Source: Chloroflexota bacterium (GTDB taxonomy: Bacteria; Chloroflexota; Anaerolineae; UBA7937; JACPPX01). Taken from it: 14,230 nt of DNA. Position numbers and translations under genes: made by a program. Positions 6,586-14,187 of the stretch are shown here, piece after piece. The stretch covers positions 1 through 14,230 of the forward strand of contig JACPWV010000035.1 of the NCBI GenBank assembly GCA_016196905.1, given 5' to 3'. The notes under the pieces were generated by a model, which searched no databases, was not told where the DNA came from, and saw only the letters and a list, made by a program, of their open reading frames with translations. Each line of letters opens with the position of its first letter. Position 1 is the stretch's first letter.

Positions 6586-8181
6586 ATGGCTGTGGAGTAC
6601 GATGCTATCATCATCGGGGCAGGGCACAATGGCTTGGTGAACGCAGCCTACCTCGCTCGCGCAGGCAAGCGTGTCCTGATCCTCGAGAGACGGCCCATCG
6701 TCGGTGGCGCCGCGGTCACGGAGGAGATCTACCCCGGGTTCAAGTACTCGGTGTGTTCCTATGTGGTCAGTCTGCTGCGCCCAGAGATCATCCGAGAACT
6801 CGATTTGGCTCGCTATGGTCTGGAAATCCTTCCCCTGGATGGCACCTTCACGCCGATGCTCGATGGCCACTATCTGATGCGCTGGAGCGATCATGCCCAG
6901 ACCCGCCGTGAGATCGCGCGCCATTCCATCGCCGATGCCGAGGCTTACGAAGAGTTCGGGAAGCTGATGTACCACATGGCCCTGCTCGTCAAACCGCTCC
7001 TCTCGATGGCACCGCCCAGCCCCACCTCTTTGAACCCGGGCGATCTGATTCAGTTCGCTAGACTGGCGAAGCAGCTGCGTGACCACGGAGGTAAGAATCT
7101 GTACGACCTAACCAAGCTCATGACCGTGAGTTCGGCGGATTTTCTGGACGCCTGGTTTGAAACAGAAGTGTTGAAAGCGACCCTGGCGGCCAGTGGGATC
7201 ATCGGCACTTTTTTGGGGCCCCGTTCGCCGGGCACCGCCTACGTCATGCTGCATCACTACATGGGCGAAATCGACGGGGTCTTCAGGTCCTGGGGGTTTG
7301 TGCGCGGGGGCATGGGCACCCTCACCCAGGCGATCGCGCGGGCCGCGCAAGGCTTCGGTGCGGAGGTCCGCACCGAAGCAGAAGTTGATCAAGTGATCGC
7401 CAAAAATGGGCCGGCCACCGGGGTGGCGCTGAGCAGTGGGGAGGAGATTCAGGGGCGCGTGGTGGTCTCTGGTGTCGATCCCAAGCGGACCTTTCTGAAA
7501 CTGGTGGATCCCAGCCGCCTAGATCCGGAGTTCTTAGATCAGGTCCGCAAGTATAAAATGCGGGGTTCCTCGGGAAAGGTGAACCTGGCTCTGAGCGAAC
7601 TGCCCAATTTCACCTGCCTTCCCGGCGATGGCCCTCACCTACGCGGGGCCATCTCCATCAGCCCCAGCCTGGATTATCTGGAACGCGCCTACGACGACGC
7701 CAAGTACGGCGACTTCTCACGAAGGCCGTATCTGGATATCCTCATCCCCTCGACCATCGATCCCTCCCTGGCTCCCCCGGGCAAGCATGTGATGTCGATC
7801 TTCGTGCAATACGCCCCCTATCACCTCAAGCAGGGAACCTGGAAAGACCGCCGGGAGGAGTTCGGCGATGGGGTGATCGACACCCTGGCCGAGTACGCGC
7901 CCAATCTGAAGAGCGCGATCCTGCATCGGCAGGTCCTCACCCCTTGGGATCTCGAACAGGAGTTCGGGCTGACCGAGGGGAACATCTTCCATGGGGAGCT
8001 GTCCCTGGATCAGATTTTCTTCTCACGGCCGATCCCCGGCTGGGCCCGGTATCGGACGCCGATTAAAAACCTGTACCTGTGCGGGTCGGGCACCCACCCG
8101 GGCGGGGGCGTCATGGGCGCGCCCGGCCGCCTGGCTGCTCTGGAGATCCTGAATGACTGGAAAAGAGGGAAGATCCGATAG
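6586..8181 (+). CDS. CrtI/phytoene-dehydrogenase-like FAD-dependent oxidoreductase, full length
   Basis: Flavoprotein amine oxidase/desaturase-type protein of 531 residues (COG1233-like, the group containing phytoene desaturase and PYROXD2). An N-terminal dinucleotide-binding fold has YDAIIIGAGHNGLVNAAYLA, then ILERRPIVGGAAVTEE at about 32-47. The C-terminal FAD motif NLYLCGSGTHPGGGVMGAPG is complete (495-514). ATG 6586 is chosen because it follows GAGAGGTGG closely and starts at the family's usual MxxxYDAIIIG; an ORF extension to 6442 is unlikely to be translated. It starts an operon with a tandem paralog and a DmdA-like gene. Carotenoid synthesis is unlikely because no crtB or crtE lies nearby. 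With two GcvT-family neighbours, oxidation of an amine or N-methyl compound is the better guess. Substrate not determinable from sequence. Confidence 0.9.
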   Translation: MAVEYDAIIIGAGHNGLVNAAYLARAGKRVLILERRPIVGGAAVTEEIYPGFKYSVCSYVVSLLRPEIIRELDLARYGLEILPLDGTFTPMLDGHYLMRWSDHAQTRREIARHSIADAEAYEEFGKLMYHMALLVKPLLSMAPPSPTSLNPGDLIQFARLAKQLRDHGGKNLYDLTKLMTVSSADFLDAWFETEVLKATLAASGIIGTFLGPRSPGTAYVMLHHYMGEIDGVFRSWGFVRGGMGTLTQAIARAAQGFGAEVRTEAEVDQVIAKNGPATGVALSSGEEIQGRVVVSGVDPKRTFLKLVDPSRLDPEFLDQVRKYKMRGSSGKVNLALSELPNFTCLPGDGPHLRGAISISPSLDYLERAYDDAKYGDFSRRPYLDILIPSTIDPSLAPPGKHVMSIFVQYAPYHLKQGTWKDRREEFGDGVIDTLAEYAPNLKSAILHRQVLTPWDLEQEFGLTEGNIFHGELSLDQIFFSRPIPGWARYRTPIKNLYLCGSGTHPGGGVMGAPGRLAALEILNDWKRGKIR

Positions 8182-8240
8182 GATTCCTTGTTCGATCGAA
8201 GCAGCACCATAGACAGCACTGAAGAGATCCAGGAGGGAAG

Positions 8241-9644
8241 ATGGAGAGGAGATACGATGCGATTGTTATTGGAGCCGGCCACAACGGCCTGATTACCGCA
8301 GCCTATCTGGCCAAAGCGGGGAAAAAAGTGCTGGTGCTCGAACGACGGCCCATCGTGGGCGGTGCCGCGGTGACCGAGGAAGTCTATCCGGGATTCAAAT
8401 ATTCGACCTGCTCTGCTATCGTTGATCGACTGGCCCCTCACATCATTCGAGAACTGAATCTTAGGGGATACGGCTTGGAGTTCCTCCCCTCTGAATCCGC
8501 GGCCTTCGCCCCCCTGCCGGATAGCGATTACCTTCTGTTGTGGAAAGACATCCGGAAAACGGTCCGGGAGATCGAGAGGTTCTCCAAGGTCGACGCGGCG
8601 AAGTACACGGCATTTAACAGACTCGTATCTCGACTGACCGCTTTTATCCACTCGCTTTTCTGGACGCCCCCTCCGGATCCGGTCGCTCTGAGAGCCTCGA
8701 ACGTCAAAGATCTGCTCCAATGGGGGTGGAACTTTTTGCGGCTGGGCCGGAGGGATATGCAGCAGGCGATACGGATCCTGCCCATGTCCGTCGCCGATTT
8801 CTTGGACGAATGGTTCGAAACGGAGGTGTTGAAAGCCACCCTGGCCACCCGCGGCATTGCCGGAAGCTTCTTGGGGCCCCGCTGGCCCGGCACCGCTTTC
8901 CTCCTGCTGTATCACAGCCTGGGGGCTTGGGGTGGAGTCCCTGGCGTGGAATTTGTGCGCGGGGGAATGGGCTCCCTCACCCAGGCTATCGCCCAGGCGG
9001 CGCAGGCCTGCGGTGCCCAGCTCCGCACCCAGGCGGAGGTGGCCCAAGTCCTCATCCGAGATGGAAAGGCGACAGGAGTGGCCCTCCAGGGCGGAGAGGA
9101 GATCTCTGGAACCGTGGTCATCTCCAACGCCGACCCCCGCAGGACCTTCCTGAAGCTGGTGGATCCCGTCCTTCTCGATCCGCATTTCCTGTGGCAAGTG
9201 CGGAGCATCAAGTTCAGAGGCTCTTCCGCCAAGGTGGACCTGTCCCTGGGCGAGCTGCCCAATTTCACCTGCTTGCCGGGCGATGGTCTCCACCTGCGCG
9301 GAGTCATCTCCATCAGCCCCAGTCTGGATTACCTGGAACGCGCCCACGACGACGCGAAATATGGCAGCTATTCCCAAAAGCCCTTTCTCTATATCACTAT
9401 CCCCTCGCTGACCGACCCCAGCCTCGCCCCTCCAGGCCGGCACGTCATGTCGATCCTCGCGCAACACGCCCCCTATTATTTGAAGGACGGAAGCTGGGAG
9501 GGCCGCTGCGAGGAGTTCGGCGATCGGGTCATCGACACCCTGGCCGAGTACGCCCCCAATTTGAAGGGCGCGATCCTGCACCGGCAGGTGCTCACCCCCT
9601 TGGACCTGGAGGAGATCTACGGCCTGACGGAAGGCAACCTCTAG
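8241..9644 (+). CDS. Second CrtI-like FAD-dependent oxidoreductase, C-terminally truncated paralog
   Basis: Tandem paralog of the preceding gene, sharing long identical blocks (GAGHNG at 11-16, ERRPIVGGAAVTEE, NFTCLPGDG, ISISPSLDYLERA, IDTLAEYAPNLK). ATG 8241 follows CAGGAGGG. The protein stops at 467 residues, directly after LTEGNL. Its partner runs another ~64 residues carrying the strand and the GSGTHPGGGVMGAPGR loop that closes the FAD site. Without this segment the enzyme is probably inactive unless the partner supplies it in a heterodimer (speculation). The TAG is followed by a ribosome site and the next ATG only 18 bases on, so the missing end is not present in another frame nearby. 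The tail was probably lost by a deletion running up to the next gene. Confidence 0.85.
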   Translation: MERRYDAIVIGAGHNGLITAAYLAKAGKKVLVLERRPIVGGAAVTEEVYPGFKYSTCSAIVDRLAPHIIRELNLRGYGLEFLPSESAAFAPLPDSDYLLLWKDIRKTVREIERFSKVDAAKYTAFNRLVSRLTAFIHSLFWTPPPDPVALRASNVKDLLQWGWNFLRLGRRDMQQAIRILPMSVADFLDEWFETEVLKATLATRGIAGSFLGPRWPGTAFLLLYHSLGAWGGVPGVEFVRGGMGSLTQAIAQAAQACGAQLRTQAEVAQVLIRDGKATGVALQGGEEISGTVVISNADPRRTFLKLVDPVLLDPHFLWQVRSIKFRGSSAKVDLSLGELPNFTCLPGDGLHLRGVISISPSLDYLERAHDDAKYGSYSQKPFLYITIPSLTDPSLAPPGRHVMSILAQHAPYYLKDGSWEGRCEEFGDRVIDTLAEYAPNLKGAILHRQVLTPLDLEEIYGLTEGNL

Positions 9645-9662
9645 GATGCGGAGGTAGCACAG

Positions 9663-10853
9663 ATGCGCGGAGCTCGGGCGACCCCTCGCAAAGGAGATGC
9701 GCTCCTGGGACTCACCCGGGAGATCCCCCCAGGCAATATGGGCACTCGGATTCGCCAGTCGCCCTATTTTGAGGCCACGCAGCGCCAGGGCTGCCATAGC
9801 TATACCGTCTACAACCACATGTACCTGCCCAACTACTACGACGACCTGGTCAAAGAATATTGGAAGATCGTCAACGAAGTCGCACTTTGGGACGTGTCCG
9901 TGGAGCGCATCGTGGAGATCACCGGCCTCGACGCCTTTCGCTTCACCAACCTGCTCACCCCACGCAATTTGAGCAAGTGCAAAGTCGGGCAGTGCAAGTA
10001 CGTGGTTATTACTGACGGAAAGGGTGGGATCATCAACGACCCGGTGCTGTTGCGATTGGAAGAGAATCGTCTCTGGCTGGCGCTGGCGGACAGCGATGTG
10101 CTGCTGTGGGCCAAGGGCCTGGCGGTGTACGCGGACATGCGGCTCGATATTCGCGAGGCCGATGTCTACCCACTGCAAGTGCAGGGTCCTCAATCCAAAG
10201 GGGTCGTGCAGAACCTCTTCGGTGAGGCGGTGCTTCGCTTGGCTTATTACGAATTCATGGAGGCCGAGGTGAACGGCATCCCGGTGATCGTGGCCCGCAC
10301 CGGATGGACCGGAGAGGTGGGCTATGAGATCTACCTGCGCGACAGCCGCCGCGGCCTGGAGCTGTGGGAGGCCGTGCTGGTTGCCGGCCAGCCTTACAAC
10401 ATCGCGCCGACCGGCCCCTCCGACATCCGCCGCATCGAGGCCGGCATCCTCAACTACGGCGCCGATATGACGCTGGAGAACAACCCCTACGAGGTCGGTT
10501 TGGATTGGATGGTGGATTTCCAGCCGGAAGCCGACTTCATCGGCAAGGAGGCGCTGAAGCGCATCGCTGCGGAAGGGGTGAAGCGGAAGTTAGTAGGCGT
10601 AGAGATCGCGGGCGAGCCGCTGGGGCTCAGCCAGTATCGCTGGCCGGTTCGCAGCAAAGGCCGGCTCATAGGGCAGGTGACCTCCGCGGTCTATTCGCCA
10701 CGGCTGGAGAAGAACATCGGCTATGCCCTGGTGCCCATCGAGTACGCCGACCTGGGCACCCAACTGACCGTGGAGCCGCCGACCGGAGAGATCACAGCGA
10801 CCGTGGTCCCCAGACCTTTTATCGATCCGAAAAAAGAGATTCCCAAGGCGTAA
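9663..10853 (+). CDS. DmdA-like GcvT-family folate-dependent demethylase/methyltransferase
   Basis: Cytoplasmic GcvT-fold protein of 396 residues whose wording is closest to the DmdA branch (DMSP demethylase, which moves a methyl group to THF). Signatures are VYNHMYLP at 49-56, WDVSVERIVEITG at 76-88, LTPRNLSKCKVGQCKYV at 98-114, GGIINDPVLLRL at 121-132, DSDVLLWAKGLA at 143-154, LQVQGPQ, ARTGWTGEVGYEIYL at 211-225 and RRIEAGILNYGADMTLENNP at 256-275. ATG 9663 lies seven bases after GGAGGT. A start at 9739 (MGTRIRQSPYF) matches the usual family N-terminus better but lacks a well-placed ribosome site, so the first ~25 residues are doubtful. It is the last gene of the oxidoreductase operon. True DMSP specificity is not claimed: this branch also holds uncharacterised non-marine relatives, and dimethylglycine-like substrates are possible. 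Confidence 0.87.
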   Translation: MRGARATPRKGDALLGLTREIPPGNMGTRIRQSPYFEATQRQGCHSYTVYNHMYLPNYYDDLVKEYWKIVNEVALWDVSVERIVEITGLDAFRFTNLLTPRNLSKCKVGQCKYVVITDGKGGIINDPVLLRLEENRLWLALADSDVLLWAKGLAVYADMRLDIREADVYPLQVQGPQSKGVVQNLFGEAVLRLAYYEFMEAEVNGIPVIVARTGWTGEVGYEIYLRDSRRGLELWEAVLVAGQPYNIAPTGPSDIRRIEAGILNYGADMTLENNPYEVGLDWMVDFQPEADFIGKEALKRIAAEGVKRKLVGVEIAGEPLGLSQYRWPVRSKGRLIGQVTSAVYSPRLEKNIGYALVPIEYADLGTQLTVEPPTGEITATVVPRPFIDPKKEIPKA

Positions 10854-11033
10854 ATGCAGCAGCCCAATAGCCTGACTACCTTGGCGCTCATTGGGGTGTT
10901 ATTGCAGAAGTTCACAATGCTGAGAGATGAACCCGATCCACGGGCTTGCCTGAACCTCGAATGAGCGGGAAGAGCGAGGGTCGGACCCGGGCGAGTCGAG
11001 GTCGATCTGTAGGCCGCGGATTTTCCCTGGATC
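10854..11033. other. Intergenic stretch after the DmdA-like gene
   Basis: With the leader that follows it, the gene-free stretch spans 10854-11193. A 36-codon ORF (10854-10964) begins with an ATG directly abutting the upstream TAA, and AAGG lies just before it. Its middle is hydrophobic (LTTLALIGVLL). It has no other support, so I do not call it a gene. No convincing terminator for the upstream operon is visible. Downstream of the promoter at 11034, a leader of about 125 bases shows no clear structure before the ribosome site GGGAGG near 11180. Confidence 0.5.
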
Positions 11034-11062
11034 TTGACTTGTCCAAGGGATTGTGATAGCTT
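11034..11062 (+). promoter_or_regulatory. Promoter of the amino-acid ABC transporter operon
   Basis: TTGACT (11034-11039), a 17-base spacer and TAGCTT (11057-11062), with a predicted start near 11069. It is the best-placed promoter before the three importer genes. Confidence 0.58.
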
Positions 11063-11193
11063 AGCGGTATCGAGTCGGGGGCCCAAACCAGGCGATCTCA
11101 GGCCAAGTCATAGGCAAGAAGGGGGTGGGGCCAGAGGAAGATCAGAACCGTGGTTGCTTTTGAGAAACCCTAGAACCAAGGGAGGAAACCCAG

Positions 11194-12138
11194 ATGAATC
11201 CGAGAAAATGGTCGCTGACTTCGCTCGCGGCGGTTATGGGAGGTGCGCTCGTCCTGGCGGCCTGCGCTCCCGCGGCACCTCCCGCGCCGACCGGTCTGCT
11301 CGCCGATATCCTGGCGCGGGGCACGCTGGTGGTGTCGACCGATCCTGCCTATCCGCCGCAGTCGGAACTCGTAGAGGGCCCCACGCGCGCGGCGAACACC
11401 CAATGCGCCTCCGATCAGCACACCGCCACCGAATTTACGGGGTTCGACATCGACGTGGCCGTGGAGATCGCCAAGCGTCTGGGGGTAGAGGCCTGCTTTG
11501 TTACCCCGGACTGGACCCTGATCATCGGTGGAAGCTGGGCCGACCGCTGGGACATCAGCGTAGGGTCCATGACCATCACGCCAGAACGCATGGAGGTGTT
11601 GTACTTCACGCAGCCATACTACACCACACCGGCGGCTTTCTTCGTTCACCAGGACAACACCACCTTTTCCCAGCCGAGCGACTTGTCGGGCAAGAAAGTA
11701 GGCGTGTGCGCGGGCTGCACCTATGAGTACTTTCTGGACAAGACTCTGAGCATCCCTGGGGAGACGATTAACTTCATCGTCGAGGACGCCAGCATCAACG
11801 GGTACGATACCGACACCTCGGCGCTCCAGGACTTGGCTTTGGGGGACGGTGTGCGGCTGGACGCGGTGCTGACCGCGCTGCCGACTGGCCAGGGCGTGAT
11901 TGCGGATGGCTTGCCGCTCAAGCAGTTGGGCGATCCGGTGTTCTTCGAATACCTGGCCGCAGCGGTGGACAAGAGCCACAGCAAGGACGCCACCTCCTTT
12001 GTGCGGAGGGTCACCGAGATCATGCAGCAGATGCACGCCGACGGCACGCTGCTGAGGCTCTCGCAGCAGTACTACGGCGAGGATCTCACCAGCGCAGCGG
12101 CTCAGTTCGACGTCGGGGCACTTGGGCAACTCTCATAG
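11194..12138 (+). CDS. Polar amino-acid ABC transporter substrate-binding lipoprotein (SBP_bac_3 family)
   Basis: Captures the solute outside the membrane and delivers it to the permease. ATG 11194 follows GGGAGG. Residues 1-24 are a lipoprotein signal ending in the lipobox LAAC with lipidated C24. The bilobal domain (about 38-310) shows GTLVVSTDPAYPP at 43-55, GFDIDVAVEIAKRLG at 83-97, and DISVGSMTITPERMEVLYFTQPYY at 120-143. R132 in this block is at the position that holds the ligand alpha-carboxylate in HisJ/LAO-type proteins (family knowledge). It therefore probably binds an amino acid or a close derivative. An uncommon insertion at about 56-80, between the first strand and the GFDIDVA helix, contains a cysteine (C71), and further cysteines follow at C101, C172 and C175, hinting at disulfides. 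First gene of the importer operon. Confidence 0.92.
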   Translation: MNPRKWSLTSLAAVMGGALVLAACAPAAPPAPTGLLADILARGTLVVSTDPAYPPQSELVEGPTRAANTQCASDQHTATEFTGFDIDVAVEIAKRLGVEACFVTPDWTLIIGGSWADRWDISVGSMTITPERMEVLYFTQPYYTTPAAFFVHQDNTTFSQPSDLSGKKVGVCAGCTYEYFLDKTLSIPGETINFIVEDASINGYDTDTSALQDLALGDGVRLDAVLTALPTGQGVIADGLPLKQLGDPVFFEYLAAAVDKSHSKDATSFVRRVTEIMQQMHADGTLLRLSQQYYGEDLTSAAAQFDVGALGQLS

Positions 12139-12148
12139 TGAGAGGCGG

Positions 12149-12190
12149 AATGAAACGGTGGGGTCCGGTCAACGGGCCCCACCGTTCATT
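12149..12190 (+). other. Strong intercistronic hairpin between binding-protein and permease genes
   Basis: AACGGTGGGG (12154-12163) pairs perfectly with CCCCACCGTT (12177-12186). The stem extends inward by a T-G wobble and three further pairs around a GTCAA loop, and outward through AATGA/CATT with one bulged A. No T-tract follows, so it is not a full terminator. Such hairpins commonly protect the upstream message from 3' exonucleases and give an excess of binding protein over permease. Confidence 0.7.
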
Positions 12191-12205
12191 AAGAGGGGTG
12201 TGACG

Positions 12206-13078
12206 ATGAGCGTAGAGACATTGAGGCGGCCCGGATTGCCAGGGGCTGACCCTGATCTGAGGATGGGCCTGGAACTACTGGCCACTCAACGCCGGGCACA
12301 ACTGATCCAGACCGCCAAGATCGGCGTCGTGTGGGGGGCTTTGGTGGCTTTCCTGACTACGGTGCTGCTGCAACTCCGTATAGAGCCTAGCTATATCGGC
12401 GAGCACTACGGTTTTGTCCTGGAAGGCGTGCTGACCACCATCGGAGTCTCGCTGGTGTCCATAATGTTCGCCACCCTCCTGGCGCTGTTCGGCGCCCTGG
12501 GCCGGCTATCTCGCAATTCGATGGCCCAGGGCATCTCCGGCTTTTACGTTTCAATTATCCGCGGCACGCCCTTGCTGATCCAGATCTATATTATTTATCT
12601 GGGATTGCCGCAGATCGGTCAGCAAGTGAGGGCGCTGGGTTTCCCGGAGCTCGGGCGATGGTTGACGCTGGATGCCTTACAATCGGGTATTTTGGCGCTG
12701 AGTCTGAACTATGGTGCTTACATGACCGAGATCTTCCGCGCTGGGATTCAGTCCATCAGCCATGGCCAACGCGAGTCAGCCGAGGCCCTGGGAATGAGCC
12801 GCTGGCAGATGATGCGGCGCATCATCCTGCCTCAAGCCATCCGCGTGATCATCCCGGACATCGGCAACCAATTCATCGCCATGCAGAAGGACTCGGCGCT
12901 GGTCTCGGTGATGGGCATCTGGGAGATCACCTATCGGGCCAATCGCTTCGCCCGCAAAGACAGCAAGTTCATGGAGATGTTCCTTCTGGCCGCCGGGCTA
13001 TACTGGATTTTGACCATCGTGTCTTCCTGGATCCAGAGCCGGCTGGAGCGACGCATGGCACAGGCCTATGAGCGGTGA
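12206..13078 (+). CDS. Polar amino-acid ABC transporter permease (HisM/GlnP family)
   Basis: Inner-membrane channel subunit of 290 residues, probably working as a homodimer because no second permease gene is present. ATG 12206 lies seven bases after GAGGGG. The ORF continues upstream to 12122, but that would overlap the preceding gene and the hairpin. About five membrane segments are visible, near residues 38-55, 72-97, 115-136, 158-177 and 258-275, after a ~35-residue cytoplasmic N-terminus. Family hallmarks are [14 protein letters not shown] at 72-85, [21 protein letters not shown] at 116-136, and the EAA loop [22 protein letters not shown] at 190-211, which contacts the ATPase. Its last bases overlap the next gene (ATG at 13068, stop at 13076-13078), so translation is coupled. 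Confidence 0.94.
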   Translation: MSVETLRRPGLPGADPDLRMGLELLATQRRAQLIQTAKIGVVWGALVAFLTTVLLQLRIEPSYIGEHYGFVLEGVLTTIGVSLVSIMFATLLALFGALGRLSRNSMAQGISGFYVSIIRGTPLLIQIYIIYLGLPQIGQQVRALGFPELGRWLTLDALQSGILALSLNYGAYMTEIFRAGIQSISHGQRESAEALGMSRWQMMRRIILPQAIRVIIPDIGNQFIAMQKDSALVSVMGIWEITYRANRFARKDSKFMEMFLLAAGLYWILTIVSSWIQSRLERRMAQAYER

Positions 13079-13826
13079 GCCCATCATTCAGGTCGAGAGC
13101 CTGCATAAATGGTTCGGGCTGCTCCACGTCCTGCGAGGGATCTCCCTAACGGTAGAGCCCCAAGAGGTGGTGGTGATCATCGGGCCCAGCGGTTCCGGCA
13201 AGAGCACCCTGCTGCGCTGCCTCAACTTTCTCGAGGAGCCCTCCGCGGGCACGATCACCCTGGATGAGATTACGGTGAGTGCCGGGCCACGCACCCACAC
13301 CGATCGCCAGCAGATCATGGCCCTGCGCCTGCGGACGGGCATGGTCTTCCAGGAGTTTAACCTGTTCCCCCACATGACCGCCCTGGAGAACGTCATCGAA
13401 GGACTGGTGACGGTCAAGAAGATGCCCCAGGAACAGGCGATCCCTATGGGCGAAAAGTTCTTGGACAAGGTGGGGTTGCTGGATAAACGCGACGTGCATC
13501 CCATCCGTCTCTCCGGCGGCCAGAAGCAGCGCGTGGCCATCGCCCGCGCGCTGGCCATGGAGCCCAAGATCATGCTTTTCGATGAGCCCACCTCGGCCCT
13601 CGATCCGGAACTGATCGGCGAAGTGTTAGCGGTGATGAAGCAACTGGCCCTGGAGGGCATGACCATGCTCATCGTGACCCACGAGATGGGCTTCGCCAAG
13701 GAGGTGGCCGACCGAATCATTTTCATCGACCAAGGGCAGATCGTCGAGCAAAGCCCCCCCGAAGAACTCCTCGCCAACCCTAAGGAGGAGAGGACCCAGC
13801 GTTTCTTGAGTCAAGTGCTCCATTGA
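13068..13826 (+). CDS. Polar amino-acid ABC transporter ATP-binding protein (GlnQ/HisP family)
   Basis: Cytoplasmic ATPase that powers the importer, 252 residues. Motifs in order: Walker A GPSGSGKS (39-46), Q-loop with Q95 in [13 protein letters not shown], signature LSGGQKQR (148-155), Walker B IMLFDE (168-173) with catalytic E173, D-loop SALDPEL, and switch histidine H205 in VTHEMGFA. All key residues are present. The Q-loop reads FQEFNLF where FQQFNLF is commoner, a mild variation. The start overlaps the permease stop by 11 bases. It ends the operon. In the 164 bases after the stop I see only weak hairpins (for example GTTCC/GGAAC near 13849-13864) without a T-run before the next promoter. 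Confidence 0.96.
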   Translation: MSGEPIIQVESLHKWFGLLHVLRGISLTVEPQEVVVIIGPSGSGKSTLLRCLNFLEEPSAGTITLDEITVSAGPRTHTDRQQIMALRLRTGMVFQEFNLFPHMTALENVIEGLVTVKKMPQEQAIPMGEKFLDKVGLLDKRDVHPIRLSGGQKQRVAIARALAMEPKIMLFDEPTSALDPELIGEVLAVMKQLALEGMTMLIVTHEMGFAKEVADRIIFIDQGQIVEQSPPEELLANPKEERTQRFLSQVLH

Positions 13827-13926
13827 ATCCGACACCAGGGGGTATCGAGTTCCTCGCGGGGAACCACGAGCGAGGTGGAGTGACGGTCGTTCCGCTTAAC
13901 ATGGGTATCGATTCAAGTGCCGGGGC

Positions 13927-13955
13927 TTGACAGGCCACTCCGATTCTGCTATAGT
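13927..13955 (+). promoter_or_regulatory. Near-consensus promoter of the Asn-rich leader transcript
   Basis: TTGACA (13927-13932), exactly 17 bases, then TATAGT (13950-13955): a perfect -35 box and a 5-of-6 -10 box, the best promoter in the window. The predicted start is about 13961-13963, roughly 28-30 bases before the leader ATG. Such a strong promoter fits a message whose control lies after initiation. Confidence 0.78.
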
Positions 13956-13990
13956 GGTCGGCAAATCGGCAGAAGCGTAGGAAATCAACG

Positions 13991-14104
13991 ATGGGCGATC
14001 TGAGCGCGGGGCGCCGTGCGCAGCAGCTGAATCGAAATAACAACAATAACGCCAATCAAGGCGCGGGCAGCGGCTGCTTCACGCCAGGCTATGTCATGAG
14101 CTAG
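13991..14104 (+). CDS. Asn-rich 37-residue leader peptide, probable attenuator leader
   Basis: A small ORF directly behind the strong promoter, with AGGA (13979-13982) eight bases before the ATG. Residues 14-22 read NRNNNNNAN, so seven of nine codons are Asn, using both AAT and AAC, with five in a row at 14036-14050. The rest is a basic N-terminal part (GRRAQQL) and a Gly-rich tail with one Cys (GSGCFTPGYVMS). There is no signal peptide. It is followed by a terminator and another gene's start codon. Clustered codons for one amino acid just before alternative RNA hairpins are the hallmark of leader peptides such as those of the his, phe and trp operons. Translation would sense charged Asn-tRNA. 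The alternative is a precursor peptide for a modified natural product (RiPP), for which no modifying enzyme is visible in this window. Confidence 0.7.
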   Translation: MGDLSAGRRAQQLNRNNNNNANQGAGSGCFTPGYVMS

Positions 14105-14170
14105 ATGGAATGGGCTGATTTTGCATTTTGAAGAGGGGCGTGGAGCACCAAGCCACGCTCCTCCTCTTTT
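14060..14170 (+). promoter_or_regulatory. Putative ribosome-mediated transcription attenuator, Asn-responsive
   Basis: Four pairing segments are visible. Protector 1:2: GGCG (14060-14063) with CGCC (14082-14085), and GGGCAG (14065-14070) with CTGCTT (14074-14079), around a CGG loop. Antiterminator 2:3: TGCTTCACGCC (14075-14085) with GGCGTGGAGCA (14137-14147), 11 pairs with one G-U. Terminator 3:4: 14133-14143 with 14153-14163. Segments 2:3 and 3:4 share 14137-14143 and cannot coexist. A ribosome stalled on the last Asn codons (14036-14056) would reach into segment 1 but leave segment 2 free, favouring read-through. Fast translation would allow termination. The pairing is seen in the sequence; the mechanism is inferred. 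Confidence 0.62.
14133..14170 (+). terminator. Intrinsic terminator of the attenuator
   Basis: GAGGGGCGTGG (14133-14143) pairs with CCACGCTCCTC (14153-14163) in an 11-bp stem with one G-U, closing a nine-base loop. CTCTTTT follows immediately (14164-14170). It lies between the leader ORF stop and a new ribosome site. Confidence 0.75.
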
Positions 14171-14187
14171 GCGAGAGGGAGGGTCCC

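Noticed and set aside
8010..10193. A 727-codon open frame on the minus strand
   Set aside because: It runs antisense across the oxidoreductase genes and into the DmdA-like gene, which have strong family signatures. Its length reflects codon bias of the two paralogs, not a real gene.
11066..13913. GGTATCGAGT at 11066-11075 and 13841-13850, and the similar GGTATCGATT at 13904-13913, flanking the transporter operon
   Set aside because: Ten-base matches are expected by chance in a window of this size, and the copies have no common position relative to promoters.
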